From: Micrasema longulum
Lineage: Eukaryota; Arthropoda; Insecta; Trichoptera; Brachycentridae
NCBI GenBank assembly: GCA_022494885.1
Contig: JAGVSM010000216.1
Location: forward strand, 1-64,000
DNA length: 64,000 bases
Direction of reading: 5' to 3'
Below, in pieces: positions 10,463 to 20,659 of the stretch. Position 1 is the stretch's first letter. The number at the start of each line of letters is the position of its first letter. The notes under the pieces are model-generated. The model was given only the letters and a program-made list of their open reading frames with translations. It made no database searches and had not been told where the DNA came from. Both the position numbers and the translations under genes were made by a program.

Positions 10463-11567
10463 GTAATTAAAAATTTAATGTTACCTTATTAGTACAGGGC
10501 GCGGATCTGAAGCAGGAGAACGCATAGGAGTTGACTACCCATATGGTTGAAATAAGTAGAGGACGCGAAATAAGAATAAGAGAAATGCTCAAATTTACCA
10601 GTTGTTTCGCCTATTTATGGCATCTTCAAATAAAACGTATTTTTTCAGTCCAAATACCGCGTAAAAATAAAATCATATCCATTTTATAATCTGACTTAAG
10701 TGATTGCTAAATGAGAACAACATTAGCAAGTCATAATATTGTACAGGTTTTTAGTCGGTCAGAAAACGAGTAAAAAGTACCGAAACGTACAATTGCAATT
10801 TTCCCACATCTTTCAAATTGTCATCCATTTTCCACTCGCCTCCTTCAATTTCCCAGACAATTTTCCCCGCCGAAGAACTAACTTGACGCCTCCCTCGCGT
10901 TAACCGCATATTTGAACACATAAGATCCACCTCAAACAAAAAAAACAACGAAATATTTACAAGCAATTCAAGGCACCTCGTCGAAACGTTCTAGCAATGA
11001 TACGCACGTTGAAAATCAACACGTACAAACGGATGGATTTTTAGACTAATGTTAGGTAACTTTTTAAGAAAATTGGGTTTACGAGTTCAATTTTGATCCA
11101 GTGTTGGTATGTTCACTACATGTGTATGTTTTATTGAAGTTTATCGTATATGACTATATGTACGCACACATTATTGTGCGTTAGTATTAGTGTAAGGCGC
11201 CTGTTTGCATGAGTGTGGGTGGTAGTCTAGACATTATGCGCTGAAAATGTACAACTGTGGTGCGCTTTTTGGTAAGTATGTCCACTTTGAGAAGTAGTGG
11301 TATACCCATTTGGCTGACATGCTTCAGGTATATTGTTCGAATCACGAAGCAATTGATATGATTATCCAATTACCCAATAAGGAATTCCCCAAGGATACAA
11401 CCTGGGGCCTCTTCCTTTCCATCAATTTATAAATTAAATTGGTGACTCGATCAAAAACTCTGACTACCTACTCCAAGAAGAGAGATCGCGACTGAGTTTA
11501 AGATGTTCAAAATACAGTATTCTTATTTGTATGAAGAAATAAGCTACAATAATCTGCTGGTTTCTTG
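10463..11567. other. No recognisable feature
   Basis: More than 1 kb with only frames of 60-71 codons and no repeat partner noticed. Confidence 0.4.
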
Positions 11568-11742
11568 GTTCACTGCTGGCGCTAGGCGCGTTTTATTAAT
11601 ATTTATATATAAATTTTGAAAAAAATCCAAACGGTGGCAATGATTTTAAAGATATGTTAATTATTGGTTTGTTTTTTTTAATATAAATTTACCATAAAAT
11701 ATTATTATGGAAAGTCAAATACAATGGTAAGCTGCGGATAAT
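11568..11742 (+). repeat. Unclassified repeat G, copy 1
   Basis: GGCGCTAGGCGC, an AAACGG(T)GG block, then CCATAAAATATTATTATGGA and ATGGTAAGC appear in the same order at 12885-13038. It is non-coding and its class is unknown. Confidence 0.5.
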
Positions 11743-12009
11743 AGCTTAGACAGACGATTAGCCTCTGCTCCGTTGTTGATCTTGTATGTTGAATAAACTT
11801 CATTCAAATAATGTTATTTGTGTACCGAATTTAAATTGTTTTTTTACAGGCACTACCCGCGTTATTATTGTTACGTGGAGTGCGCTAGGATAGATCAATT
11901 TGAATTTATTATTAAAAGTTAGTCTGAACAACACCCAAGTAGGTGTAAGTAATGAATATGTACTATTTTTTCAAAGAATCGCCGTATCTCAGAACTGAAA
12001 CCAAAAGGT

Positions 12010-12127
12010 ATTAAAAATGACACTTAAAGCTTAAATCTGATCACCTTACATTTATCTAACAGGTCCGAGATACGCTGCATTTGATTTAGCAATGCAATGG
12101 CCCGTGCATCACAGTAGTGAGCCGTGA
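12010..12127 (+). repeat. SINE1-type 3' fragment
   Basis: CTTAAAGCTTAAATCTGATC, ATACGCTGCATTTGATTTAG and GCAATGCAATGG follow the 3' half of SINE1 in order and orientation. The tRNA-like head is missing. Confidence 0.55.
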
Positions 12128-12357
12128 TTTACTTTAAAGGTAGTATAGAAAAAATGTTTACTCGTTTGTACCTGCATATAAATTTAAAATCATGTAAGTA
12201 ATATAATTCTAAATGACTATTATTAATGTGGTTCTGTGAAAATCAACACAAACCACAATTATTATTTACCACGCGATGTACGTAGCTTTATTCTTCACTA
12301 TTTTAATACAATACTTGTACAAAAGTTTATTAACAAATACTACTTTTTTTTACTACA

Positions 12358-12532
12358 TTTTTTTTTGCACCACAACAGGCCAGGAGGCCTAATTACAGTG
12401 ATGAATTACATCACAGACCACCCAGGCTTGAGAAAAATCACATTTTTAATTTTTGTGTTCTCACCGGGAATCGAACCCAGAACCTTCCGTGCGTGAGTCA
12501 AGCGTCTTGACCACTACACCACGGAGGCCGCC
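12358..12532 (-). repeat. SINE2 (tRNA-derived), copy 1
   Basis: On the minus strand the element starts with GGCGGCCTCCGTGGTGTAGT (A box TGGTGTAGTGG) and has the B box GGTTCGATTCCCGGTGAG. It continues with a body containing CAAGCCTGG and CTCCTGGCCTGTTGTGGTGC and ends in an A tract (T tract at 12358 on the plus strand). Two more copies are at 27350-27544 and 42576-42745. The tRNA-like head implies RNA polymerase III transcription and mobilisation by a LINE partner, neither of which can be seen here. Confidence 0.82.
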
Positions 12533-12884
12533 ACAATGTCATTCAGCAGATATTTCTATTATGATTTAACTGTCAACGCTGAACACTGGCCGATTTCTTT
12601 AAAAATGAAAAATGCCAAAAACGGCCACTGCGAACGCCACATGTCCTATGTGATACATAATACGAGTGTGTCAAGGGTATCCTATCAAAGAAAAATAGTC
12701 CTTCGGAAATAATGATCAAGATACTAGTTTTCAAATAGAGAATCTTTAAATATTATTTGTAATCTGCAAGCTTGTTTTAATACTAAAAAATCTGACTTGG
12801 GTTAAAGATATAAAATACAGTGAACTTTTTTTAATGGAAAAATAAGATAAGGTTATCAACCAGTTTCACCGTTCATTGAGAACG

Positions 12885-13038
12885 GGCGCTAGGCGCACTT
12901 CATACATATTTTTTTGTAGGAAGATATAAACGGGGTGGTAATTTATAATAAATAATTATTATTTTATTTATTTTCCCATAAACATGGTCACTATAAAATA
13001 TTATTATCGAAAGATAAATATAATGAATGGTAAGCAGG
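12885..13038 (+). repeat. Unclassified repeat G, copy 2
   Basis: Diverged partner of 11568-11742: GGGCGCTAGGCGCAC, AAACGGGGTGGTAATTT and CTATAAAATATTATTATCGA occur in the same order. Confidence 0.5.
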
Positions 13039-13054
13039 TAATTGATATGTTGAT

Positions 13055-13375
13055 AAATTACCTGGTCCATGAAGAAGTATAGAAATTGAAAAAATAATAT
13101 TTTCAGGCGTTGCCTAGTATGTAGGTGAAATAATTCAATTAGTTGAATCTCACCTGCATAAATAAAGGTTTCAGCTCATTAACTTCACAAACATCAACAG
13201 ATGAAAGAATTGAAGGAATATAGATCTCCAAATATAGGCAGAATGGTGAATGTTACACAGTGTGTAAAGTGGCCACTTAAACCAGCCATTGACAGGTCAT
13301 AAGCCCTGTAGATGCCTGGACTTCTATATAACCTTCTCTTAAATGTTCTTCATCTCTGGTGTAATAAGTTAATAA
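13055..13375 (+). repeat. Family A element, copy 2
   Basis: Shows AGGCGTTGCCTAGTATGTAG, AATAAAGGTTTCAGCTCATT, ATGGTGAATGTTACACAGTG and GACAGGTCATAAGCCCTGTA, then a degraded CATCTCTG end. It agrees with 23755-24235 across the whole body. Confidence 0.72.
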
Positions 13376-14080
13376 GAGGGTTCTCTTTTACATTATTATT
13401 TTTTTGTTACTCTTTAGATTCTGAAGTTTGAGAAGCAACGAGGTTAAACACCCATCTCACTTCTTCTCTTGCTGAAGTACAACAAAGGGTTTTAATAAAA
13501 TATTGCAAAGAGATTTCCATTTTTGAATGCTTTGACGCATCAAGATTTTCACCACATCGACGTAAAATTGTTTAGAGAAAACAATGTAGATTCCTCATCA
13601 GTTAAAATGGAAAACAAGAATTCCGTCATGTCCAAATCTACTAGATGTAGGTCCTGCTGTGCAGATGGTGGAACACCTATACTACCGTGCAGAGCCTCAA
13701 CCGCTGCAACTCGCATTTGGTCGCTTTTGAGTTATTTATTGATTCAAAATCGTCATGTCAACAAAGCAAGTGAACGTCAGTTAAACCCTGAAAAGTGATA
13801 AGTTAAAAATGAAAGGCCAAAAGCTTATACCTGCGTCACTGAAAGCTTCCTTAAAGTTATTGGATCAAGGAAAAGCGGGTGATAATGTAGATTTCTTCTA
13901 TACATAATCTGTTATTAGGGATTAAAACCACATTTTTTCTAAAATATTCAATAATCTATAATAGTTTTTAACTTTTTTTCGCTACGACAACTGAACGGTT
14001 GTAAATTAAATACCTCGTTTTGCAGTAACATCAAGTTTTAAGCCCATAAATGAATAAAATACCATATTTTTCTATTTATT
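13376..14080. other. No recognisable feature
   Basis: A 91-codon plus frame (13523-13798) has two Cys-rich patches (RCRSCC) but no identifiable domain, no repeat partner and no start context. I do not call it a gene. Confidence 0.35.
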
Positions 14081-14084
14081 TATT

Positions 14085-14130
14085 ATAAGTGGTATACACG
14101 GCACAAATGCCTTTTATAAACTTAAACAGA
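14085..14130 (-). repeat. LINE 3' end with CGGCAC...TGCC hairpin
   Basis: On the minus strand AAAAGGCATTTGTGCCG is a short stem-loop followed by a TAATAAATAAATA tail. The same design is at 28802, 30830, 36030, 41260 and 41330. Confidence 0.6.
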
Positions 14131-14233
14131 AATACAATTTAAGTTTGTAAGTGAAAATTCTTGATGGAAGTTCATTGTAATTTATTATAAAAATAAAAGA
14201 CGGGTGATACTTTAATCCACAAATTTGGAATAT

Positions 14234-14274
14234 CCAGTGACCGGTTTCATCGCTTTCGCGACATCTTCGAGTCT
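14234..14274 (-). ncRNA. Hammerhead-like motif (Penelope type), minus strand
   Basis: On the minus strand I read CTCGAAGA, TCGC-GAAA-GCGA (a possible helix II) and GAAACCGGTC. The second core box GAAA is followed by CCGG and UC, so A-CCGG-U is a self-complementary helix III and GUC the cleavage triplet. The first box has one extra C relative to CUGANGA, which would probably kill activity. The upstream edge is palindromic (ATCTTCGAG / CTCGAAGAT, 14263-14281), as if two copies met head to head. Confidence 0.5.
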
Positions 14275-14279
14275 CGAAG

Positions 14280-14400
14280 ATTGTTCGTCAAATGTTCCTT
14301 ATCTCTGTTGTAATATGTTAATATAAACAGCTCCCGGGGAGTTGAATCCAGTCTTTGTCTACAAAAATTTGGACAAACTCAAAATATTGTTGATTAAAAC
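14280..14400 (+). repeat. Family A terminal fragment
   Basis: TATCTCTGTTGTAATATGTT, AACAGCTCCCGGGGAGTTGA and TTTGGACAAACTCAAAATAT match the right end of the family A copy at 38300-38405. Confidence 0.65.
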
Positions 14401-14444
14401 ACCAACAAATATACGATTTCATTTTATTTATTATTTGGAATATT

Positions 14445-15150
14445 TAAATAAGACTCACACAAACATATTCTTATGTGTGCTCTAATAATTTCATTTGTAA
14501 ATTATAGAACATATATTTCTTAACCTTCTGTATGAAGTTTTTTTGCTTTTATAAATATTTTCCCGTTTTATAATATTTTTTTACTGCCTTAAATAAAATA
14601 GAAATTCACAACTTCGCCTTGTTTCTAAATGGGAGTCTGATTTTTACCATTTAAAATTCTGTTTTTTTTTGTTAATAAATAATATAATACACAAACATCA
14701 TTGTATTCAAAAGTATTCTTTGTTTATATGTTAATAATTTTATTTTTTTTAACATCAAATTTACACTTGGGTATCGGTTTCTTTCAAAATGATACTTAAA
14801 GCTTTGTTTTGTAATACGATTAGTTTGTTTAATTTTTTGTGGTTCGATAAAATTAATATGCTGCTATGGTAGTTTATGTGTGGTTCAATAATTGTGTTTT
14901 AAATATTTTTGCATGAACCCTTATCAATAAATCTTCTAATTTTTTCCAATTTTTTTTTTGCAATTTTTTTTCATTACCATCTTAGTATTTTGACGAAATG
15001 TAAGTTTGAAATCCATCATTACACTTAAATATTTCATTTCACTAACTTCATTCAGTTTTTCAATTTACGACGTAATTTCAATTCTTTTGTTTCCCATATT
15101 CATATATTTTGTTTTGTGTATATTTCATTTTATTTTATTAATTTTAGCCA
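14445..15150 (-). pseudogene. CR1/jockey-group LINE, reverse transcriptase C-terminal fragment
   Basis: Reading the minus strand downward from 15150 I find MKLVKYLSVMMDFKLTF (the 'KYLGV.ID..LTF' block), then IIEPHINYHSSILILSNHKKL, LNKLIVLQNKALSIILKETD and finally YKQRILLNTMMFVYYI and RLPFRNKAKL. That is the order found after the catalytic centre in this LINE group ('V.PHF.YCSS..FL', 'LQ.LQNKALRIIL', 'QR...NTM.F'). Stops and frame changes are frequent. It is too decayed to give any frame of 60 codons. Confidence 0.62.
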
Positions 15151-15275
15151 TAGAGATACATTAAATAAATAAAGATACGCCTTAAAAAATATTTTTAGCT
15201 TATTGACTTATCGTGTTACATATTATGACACGATTTTTTCTCACAATTAATCGTCATCATTTAAAAATATAATGT

Positions 15276-15277
<2 letters not shown>

Positions 15278-15327
<50 letters not shown>
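15278..15327. repeat. Run of 50 T
   Basis: An uninterrupted homopolymer, probably the poly(A) tail of a minus-strand retrotransposed copy or simple expansion. To its right TTTTATTTTATC continues the A/T-rich tail. Its exact length may not be reliable in an assembly. Confidence 0.85.
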
Positions 15328-15329
<2 letters not shown>

Positions 15330-15339
15330 TTTATTTTAT

Positions 15340-16340
15340 CGGAAATCAACTTCTACATACATATTTTTAGTAAACAAACAGATATAGTGTATAAACTCAG
15401 AACTAATAACAGATTTCCACATAGTATACAAAGTTAGTAAAGAAAATATATTACATATCAAATAAATACATACAATTTATACATATAAAAATGTTATATT
15501 CATGTACTCAATAATCAAAGATTTTTAAAATATTTATTTTAAGAACATTAAGTTACTGTAAATTGGGCGGGATAAGGACAAGAATGCTTGAAGAGAGGAT
15601 AAGGAGGGGAGGGGAGATGTACATATTTATTATTATAATGTCTACTAAGTTACATAATACATTTTTAGTGTAAATTTTAAATCTGGCAGAGTGATGTTTG
15701 TTTTTATTCTACTTAACTTATAAAGTTAAGTAAAGGATTAATTATTTAGTTAAATGAAGGGTTATGGTAAGTACAGAAACGGTTTTCTTCATTATTAAAC
15801 TTATTTCAACCTATCCTAACCAAACCTAACTTCACATAACAAAACAAATTTATCAATAATATAATTCATATTGTTGTATTAAAACTAAACAGGCTTAGCA
15901 ATATTTAATTATTTCGTTAAACGTTGATTCAGCGAACGGCATAGCCATTCAGTTGAAAACCGGCATTAATAAACACCCTAGCCGCTCAGTTAAGTGGATG
16001 ATATTACTATTTGGCGGCGACATATGTATTTTATATTACGATGTGGTTTATTACTTGCTTTGGTTTATAGGTGCGGAGTTGACCCGTCAATACGGTTTAG
16101 TAGTTGAAGCGCGCGAATACAGTTTTACATATTAATAGGCGTGTAAAATTACCTGTCGATATATTCGGCGATTACGTATTCAATGACGTCATGTGACAAA
16201 TTGTTTTGATGGTGGGTTATAATTCATATCATTTTACGAAAATCGTCACACGTATATTTTTTACTCTTGTTTGCGTAGAAACTACTAAAAATAATAGTAA
16301 TTTTTCCGTATTTTTGTAATATTCAAATTTGTAATTTTAC
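15340..16340. other. No recognisable feature
   Basis: About 1 kb with no domain or repeat partner. A TGACGTCA octamer lies near 16184. A 60-codon plus frame (15953-16135) is not recognisable. Confidence 0.35.
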
Positions 16341-16385
16341 TAATATTATGTATCTTTTTTGGGTGATACCGTGTATGTTGGGCAT

Positions 16386-16646
16386 CCAGACAAATCCGCA
16401 ATAGCGGAACACTTTATAGACACAGGACATTTTTTCGCCTTTGAACCAAAAAGTCTACATAAACCTAGTAGTTATAGTGCACGAATAATAAAAGAGGCAA
16501 TTGAAATACACAGACATCCAAATAATATAAACAAAGACGACGGGCTTAAATTAAATTCAACATGGTTCCCAGCACTACATATGACAAAAACGAATAGAAA
16601 TGTGCCTACTGCCGACTGCGACACAGTACAAATTACTAGTACATAA
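16386..16646 (+). pseudogene. Penelope-like retroelement ORF, C-terminal (GIY-YIG-linked) end
   Basis: The 87 codons read DKSAIAEHFIDTGHFF, then SSYSARIIKEAIEIHRHPNN, INKDDGLKLNSTWFPAL and a polar tail to a TAA at 16644. 'KSAIAEH...GH', 'R..KEAIEI..H' and 'N.DDG..L...W.P.L' are the conserved end of Penelope-like reverse transcriptase ORFs, within and after the GIY-YIG endonuclease. The reverse transcriptase and the GIY-YIG motif itself are missing, so this is a 3' remnant. The frame continues into the left inverted repeat only by chance. Confidence 0.8.
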
Positions 16647-16755
16647 ACATAATTATTCTTTCCTACAAAACTAGAAATGTGCCTTCTGCTGACTGTGACA
16701 CGGTACAAATTACTAGTACATAAACACATACATTTCTCTATAAAACACACAGTTT

Positions 16756-16796
16756 TCCCTGAAGATGGCTCCTGCAATGGTAGCCGAAACGTCGGA
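16756..16796 (+). ncRNA. Hammerhead-ribozyme-like motif of the Penelope element
   Basis: In order: TCC, CTGAAGA (fits the core CUGANGA), a T, stem GGCT/AGCC with an 11-base loop, GAAA, then ACGTC and GGA. TCC and GGA can start helix I. Helix III has no loop of its own, because ACGU is self-complementary. Penelope-like elements are known to carry hammerheads, some thought to act as dimers, which fits. The extra T before helix II departs from the textbook form. Activity is untested. Confidence 0.62.
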
Positions 16797-16859
16797 TCAA
16801 ATCCAACATACACGGTATCACCCAAAAAAGATACATAATATTGATAACAGTGACCGTGA

Positions 16860-17450
16860 AAACCTTCGCACCTTTGTAATTTTACTGTCTATACTTTTTT
16901 ATATACATTTTTTATATACGAGTATATAAAAAGTGGGCATTCAATAAAGACGATATACATTACGTGACGGATCTATTTTTCTGTACATATCGGCAGTTTA
17001 GCAGCTATCTGCTTTCTATTAATTTATTTTTCTCTTATTTCTCTCTTATGTTAACAGTCTGCATTGCGTGATGGGTTAAACGGACCGTAAAGTAGTGCAG
17101 ACTAGAACTGTCAAACAAATAAATAATAAATTATAGTTTTTATAAACCAACTCTTTTTAATTATTTCGATGTTGAACGGTAACTAAGAGTTTTAAGGCTA
17201 TAGTTATGTACCTAAAATATACATTGTTAACTTTTTTTGCTTTCTATTAACTTTTTTTTTTACTTTTGTGAATATATATTATTTAATTTTTGTATTGTTA
17301 ATTTTACTGTAAGAAAGGGTTTTTTTCTCTATAACCTTGTAAAGTCATATTTTGAATTTTTTTGTTTAATGTTTCTATGATTGAATATTTACCTATCTGT
17401 CCATTTTTTTATTTAAAAAAAATCACGTGTCTAACTTTTTAATTTTCGAG
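16860..17450. other. No recognisable feature
   Basis: AT-rich; no motif or repeat partner noticed. Confidence 0.4.
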
Positions 17451-17454
17451 ATCC

Positions 17455-17660
17455 GTACATTATGAGTGGATCTCGGCATTTGTGCACCTTTCGTCAATAG
17501 TTTTACCATACATGCGCCCGAGAGATTGCCTTTCGATAGCATTTAGCCTACTTTGGTCCTTGTTTTTTCCAATTCTAGGCTTCGCTCCCATATATCAGGG
17601 TCGGCACCAGGACTCCATTGTAAACTGCTAATTTGAAGTAATCTTGGAATATTTATTGGA
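17455..17660 (-). pseudogene. RTE-like LINE fragment
   Basis: The minus strand encodes VYNGVLVPTLIYGSEA, a stop, NWKK, then in another frame QSRLNAIERQSLGRMYGKTI and DERCTNAEIHS. This is the 'VLVPTL.YG.E.W' and 'LNA.E...L...G.T..DR..N..I' series behind the catalytic centre of many insect LINEs. It has one stop and one frame change within about 65 residues. Confidence 0.62.
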
Positions 17661-17754
17661 AGACCTAAGAATTCTACGCAGAGCGGAGTGAATGATATGA
17701 TTTTGAACTGGATGTTCAGATTGGATTTATTTAGACGATCAGGAAGATAATTTC

Positions 17755-18520
17755 AATTCAATTCAATTCAATTTATTTATTTTAAATGTAACATATACAT
17801 TACAAGTTTATATTCAATTCGTACATATTATCAACAAAAAAAAACATGACGAAGACTCATGTAGAAGTAGTAGGAGAATCCTGCTCCGGAAAACCCGTTC
17901 GGATACATGGAACAGATCAATATCCAGAGCGATGTTGTTCAACATAGCAGTAGCCCTTCCAACAGACATAACCATAGGCAGGTTGGTCCTGTATATCGGA
18001 ATATAAAACAATCTATGCTGACGCTGTCTTAGGTAATTATCAGGAACATACAAACCAATGTTCATCATAATCTCAGAACTAGCGATCATACCGCGCAATA
18101 ATCGATAAAAATGTGTAGTCAAATACACATTCCTTCTAGTCTCTAAACTGTTGTAGCCAAGCATACCTTGGAAAAACTCGGTCGGATAGAGCTAAGGATA
18201 ATACCCACACTCTTTCATGTAGAGATATCTCATAAACTTCTTTTGGATTTTCTCTATCATAAGAGAGTACTTCAGTTCATGTGGCCCCCAAATCATCGAG
18301 CCACTCTCGAGTCTACTTCGCACCAAGGAGTTGTAAAGAGTTCTCAGTACGCGGGTATTTTCGAAAACCCAGGCAGTACGCAGAACGAATTCTAACATCT
18401 TTTACCACTGATTGTCTCTATGTGTTCATGAAATGTCAGAGTGCTCACAAATCTATCGCCCAGATCCTTAACATTCGATGTTCGTATCAGATTCTGGTTA
18501 TTCATTTTTTAGCGAAGATA
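17755..18520 (-). pseudogene. CR1-like LINE C-terminus (copy 2), with TTCAA-type tail
   Basis: Reading downward: NVKDLGDRFVSTLTFHEHIE (near 18480-18410), LRTLYNSLVRSRLESGSMIW, IEKIQKKFMRYLYMKECGYYP, then after a TAG at 18192-18194 TEFFQGMLGYNSLETRRNVY, NYLRQRQHRLFYIPIYRT. The order is the standard C-terminal half of a CR1/jockey-group reverse transcriptase. The catalytic FADD part is missing. Copy 1 (3096-3650) has Trp where this one has the TAG. The frame is otherwise open from 18398 to 17814, so decay has been modest. The 3' end is a run of AATTC repeats at 17757-17775. Confidence 0.78.
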
Positions 18521-18529
18521 ATGCTAAAA

Positions 18530-19440
18530 AAAAAGGGGAAGATAATGTTTATTTAAGAAAGTTTCTAGCTTATTATGATGTATATTTGCTTCTGAATATG
18601 CCTAACATACAACCTGTCTTTCTTGAAAATCGGTATTGAACTAATTCAATATATTGTATTTAAACATCATAATATGGAGACCGAATTACAGAAGAATACT
18701 CTTGGTTTGGGTAAGCTAGGAAACAGAAGATTTTATTGCGAAAAGCCATCATTTCATTAATTGCGTTCATTTGAGTTTTATTTATATTAAAGTACGTAAG
18801 TCTGCTAGTCAAGAAAATGCTTAAGAGAACGGCAAAAATCAGATCGATATCGATATTATTAGTGATTTTTCTCTATTTTTTTAATTGTATAGATGTAACA
18901 AGCTATTAGTTTGCAAAGTAAACGTCATCATTAAATAAAAGCACACTAAAACCACGTTTTACATGATTTTGAAATAACGCGGTTAAAAAATTCAATTTAA
19001 ACTTTTTTGAACACTAATTGAACAATACGTTATAGTAATATAATTATACAATTCGTCATAAGAATAACGTATGAGATAGTAATGTAGAACTAAACAAAAT
19101 TTTTTATATTATTGTCACCCTTCTCAAACCAACTATCTTCGTCACTCACCTATATAGCGTATACACAGATTAGGGGATGAATATACCTCTCATATAGACA
19201 TTTTCAACTCGAGTCTCTGTGTACTCAAACCATCGCTAGATAAATATTTTGTGATGTTCTGTGCTAACGATTAATTTGCAAAAGCCGCCTACGCTAACGA
19301 ACTACTGTTAAATTATTTTACGTTCATATATAAAAGCTTTTTTTATATCTTTTGGATGCTGACATAAATATACCATATGATCAAAAATAAAATAAAATTT
19401 CTAATTGGAAATGCCCGCGCTGCATCAATCGGTATTTTTT
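18530..19440. other. No recognisable feature
   Basis: About 0.9 kb with no domain, repeat partner or RNA motif noticed. Confidence 0.4.
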
Positions 19441-19441
19441 T

Positions 19442-19525
19442 GAAATCACGTAAACAACACTGTTTTTTGCAATCACGTTAACAACACTGTTTTTTGCAAT
19501 CACGTTAACAACACTGTTTTTGACA
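19442..19525 (+). repeat. Tandem repeat, 27-bp unit, about three copies
   Basis: The unit AATCACGTTAACAACACTGT followed by TTTTTGC is repeated about three times with few changes. It ends just before a TGACAATCAGTC block. Confidence 0.85.
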
Positions 19526-19630
19526 ATCAGTCAATTTTGACGGCGATCGAATGTTCAGTATTCTGTCAGCATCTGTTTGAGTGAGTTGAAAAATAGTTAT
19601 GTGACGATTTTTAAATACAAAAACCGTTAT

Positions 19631-19885
19631 CAATATTATGTATCTTTTTTTAATGATACCGTGTATGTTGGATTTGATTCGACGTTAAATAAAATAGGCA
19701 ATTGAAATACACAGACATCCAAATAATATAAACAAAGACGACGGACTACATACATTTCTCTATAAAACACACAGTTTTCCCTGAAGATGGCTCCTGCAAT
19801 GGTAGCCGAAACGTCGGATCAAATCCAACATACACGGTATCACCCAAAAAAGATACATAATATTGATAACAGTGACCGTGAAAAC
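19631..19885 (+). mobile_element. Deleted, non-autonomous Penelope-derived inverted-repeat element
   Basis: Left arm 19631-19686 and right arm 19810-19865 are inverted copies (about 56 bp, a few changes). They include half of the hammerhead-like motif on each side. The core keeps AGGCAATTGAAATACACAGA and ACAAAGACGACGG from the ORF seen at 16500-16545, then jumps to TACATACATTTCTCTATAAA from downstream of it. It is an internal-deletion derivative of the 16.3-kb type. Confidence 0.78.
19778..19818 (+). ncRNA. Hammerhead-like motif, second copy
   Basis: Identical to 16756-16796 over the full motif: TCC-CTGAAGA, GGCT/AGCC stem, GAAACGTC, GGA. Because the left arm of this element holds the inverted partner sequence, a transcript could instead fold end to end and hide the ribozyme. 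Confidence 0.6.
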
Positions 19886-20062
19886 CTTCGCACCTATTTT
19901 ACAAAAACCGTTTTTTTCCTAAATGAGTTCAATAAAATAAAATATTATAATCTAACAAAATATGGCTTCCTGTTGTATAAAAAAATAGGCAACATTAAAT
20001 TATTGGTGCAACAAGCCCTTCTTTGTCAGTTCAAAAACATAAAACAAAAGACTTTTCTGTGA

Positions 20063-20640
20063 TTGTATGTGTATGTGATTGTTAATAAAGTATATTAATT
20101 GAAAATCTATTTTATTAAATACACAAACCCAGAGTCCCATGAATAAAGTTTTTAGTATTGATTGGCTATCCTTTAAAATACGTTATTTGTTCAATTGAAT
20201 TGTAATTGAATGCTTTACTATGAGGGTGATAGTTAATAATTTTTGTTACGATTTGTTAAGGTATTTTGGTGTAATGTTACATTATTGATGAAAGAACAAA
20301 AAGAGAACTGAAAGCATCCACCACATACTCGAATCCGTTTTAAATACTAAATGTCTTTCTTCGGATTCACTCATACCAGCAAGCAATTTTTTTATTTTTT
20401 TTCATTACGAATTGATTATATTTTATCATTTCCTAACCAAATTCAATACGGAAAAGCGCGAACAAATATTTACATTTACAACTCTCAATGTCCCTTTCAC
20501 TGTCGCTCTAAAACCACCCCTCATCGTCTACAAGGTAGAGACAAAGGGAAGTATCAATACAATAAATAAATAAATTCTTCACCCATTTCAAACCCCTTTA
20601 TGTCGACAGAGATAGAAACGTTAGTTACTACTCTCTGGAG
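20063..20640. other. No recognisable feature
   Basis: Contains a 72-codon plus frame (20351-20569) without recognisable domain. Confidence 0.4.
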
Positions 20641-20659
20641 CACCAGAACGCCCCCAGGT

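Larger units (their letters stand above)
16342..16842 (+). mobile_element. Penelope-like element fragment bounded by 40-bp inverted repeats
   Basis: The outer 40 bp (16342-16381) are the exact reverse complement of 16803-16842 (core GATACCGTGTATGTTGG). Between them lie the C-terminal end of a Penelope-type ORF, a tandem duplication of a short block (ATGTGCCT-CTGC-GACTG, near 16600 and 16680), and a hammerhead-like motif. Terminal repeats in direct or inverted order are known for Penelope-like retroelements. A deleted relative is at 19631-19885. Confidence 0.78.

Noticed and set aside
12466..12532. True tRNA gene on the minus strand
   Set aside because: Good A and B boxes, but the arm pairing is poor and the same unit with the same body and A tail occurs three times, so it is a SINE.
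13523..13798. 91-codon ORF with CRSCC as a small Cys-rich gene
   Set aside because: Only one Cys cluster, no signal peptide, no splice or promoter context.
16472..16825. 117-codon minus ORF
   Set aside because: It is the antisense shadow of the Penelope ORF end and of the terminal repeat.
19442..19525. CRISPR-like or regulatory array
   Set aside because: Three contiguous 27-bp units without unique spacers; a simple tandem repeat.
19787..20062. 91-codon ORF starting MAPAMVAETSDQ
   Set aside because: It begins inside the hammerhead-like motif and inverted arm and runs into unrelated AT-rich sequence.
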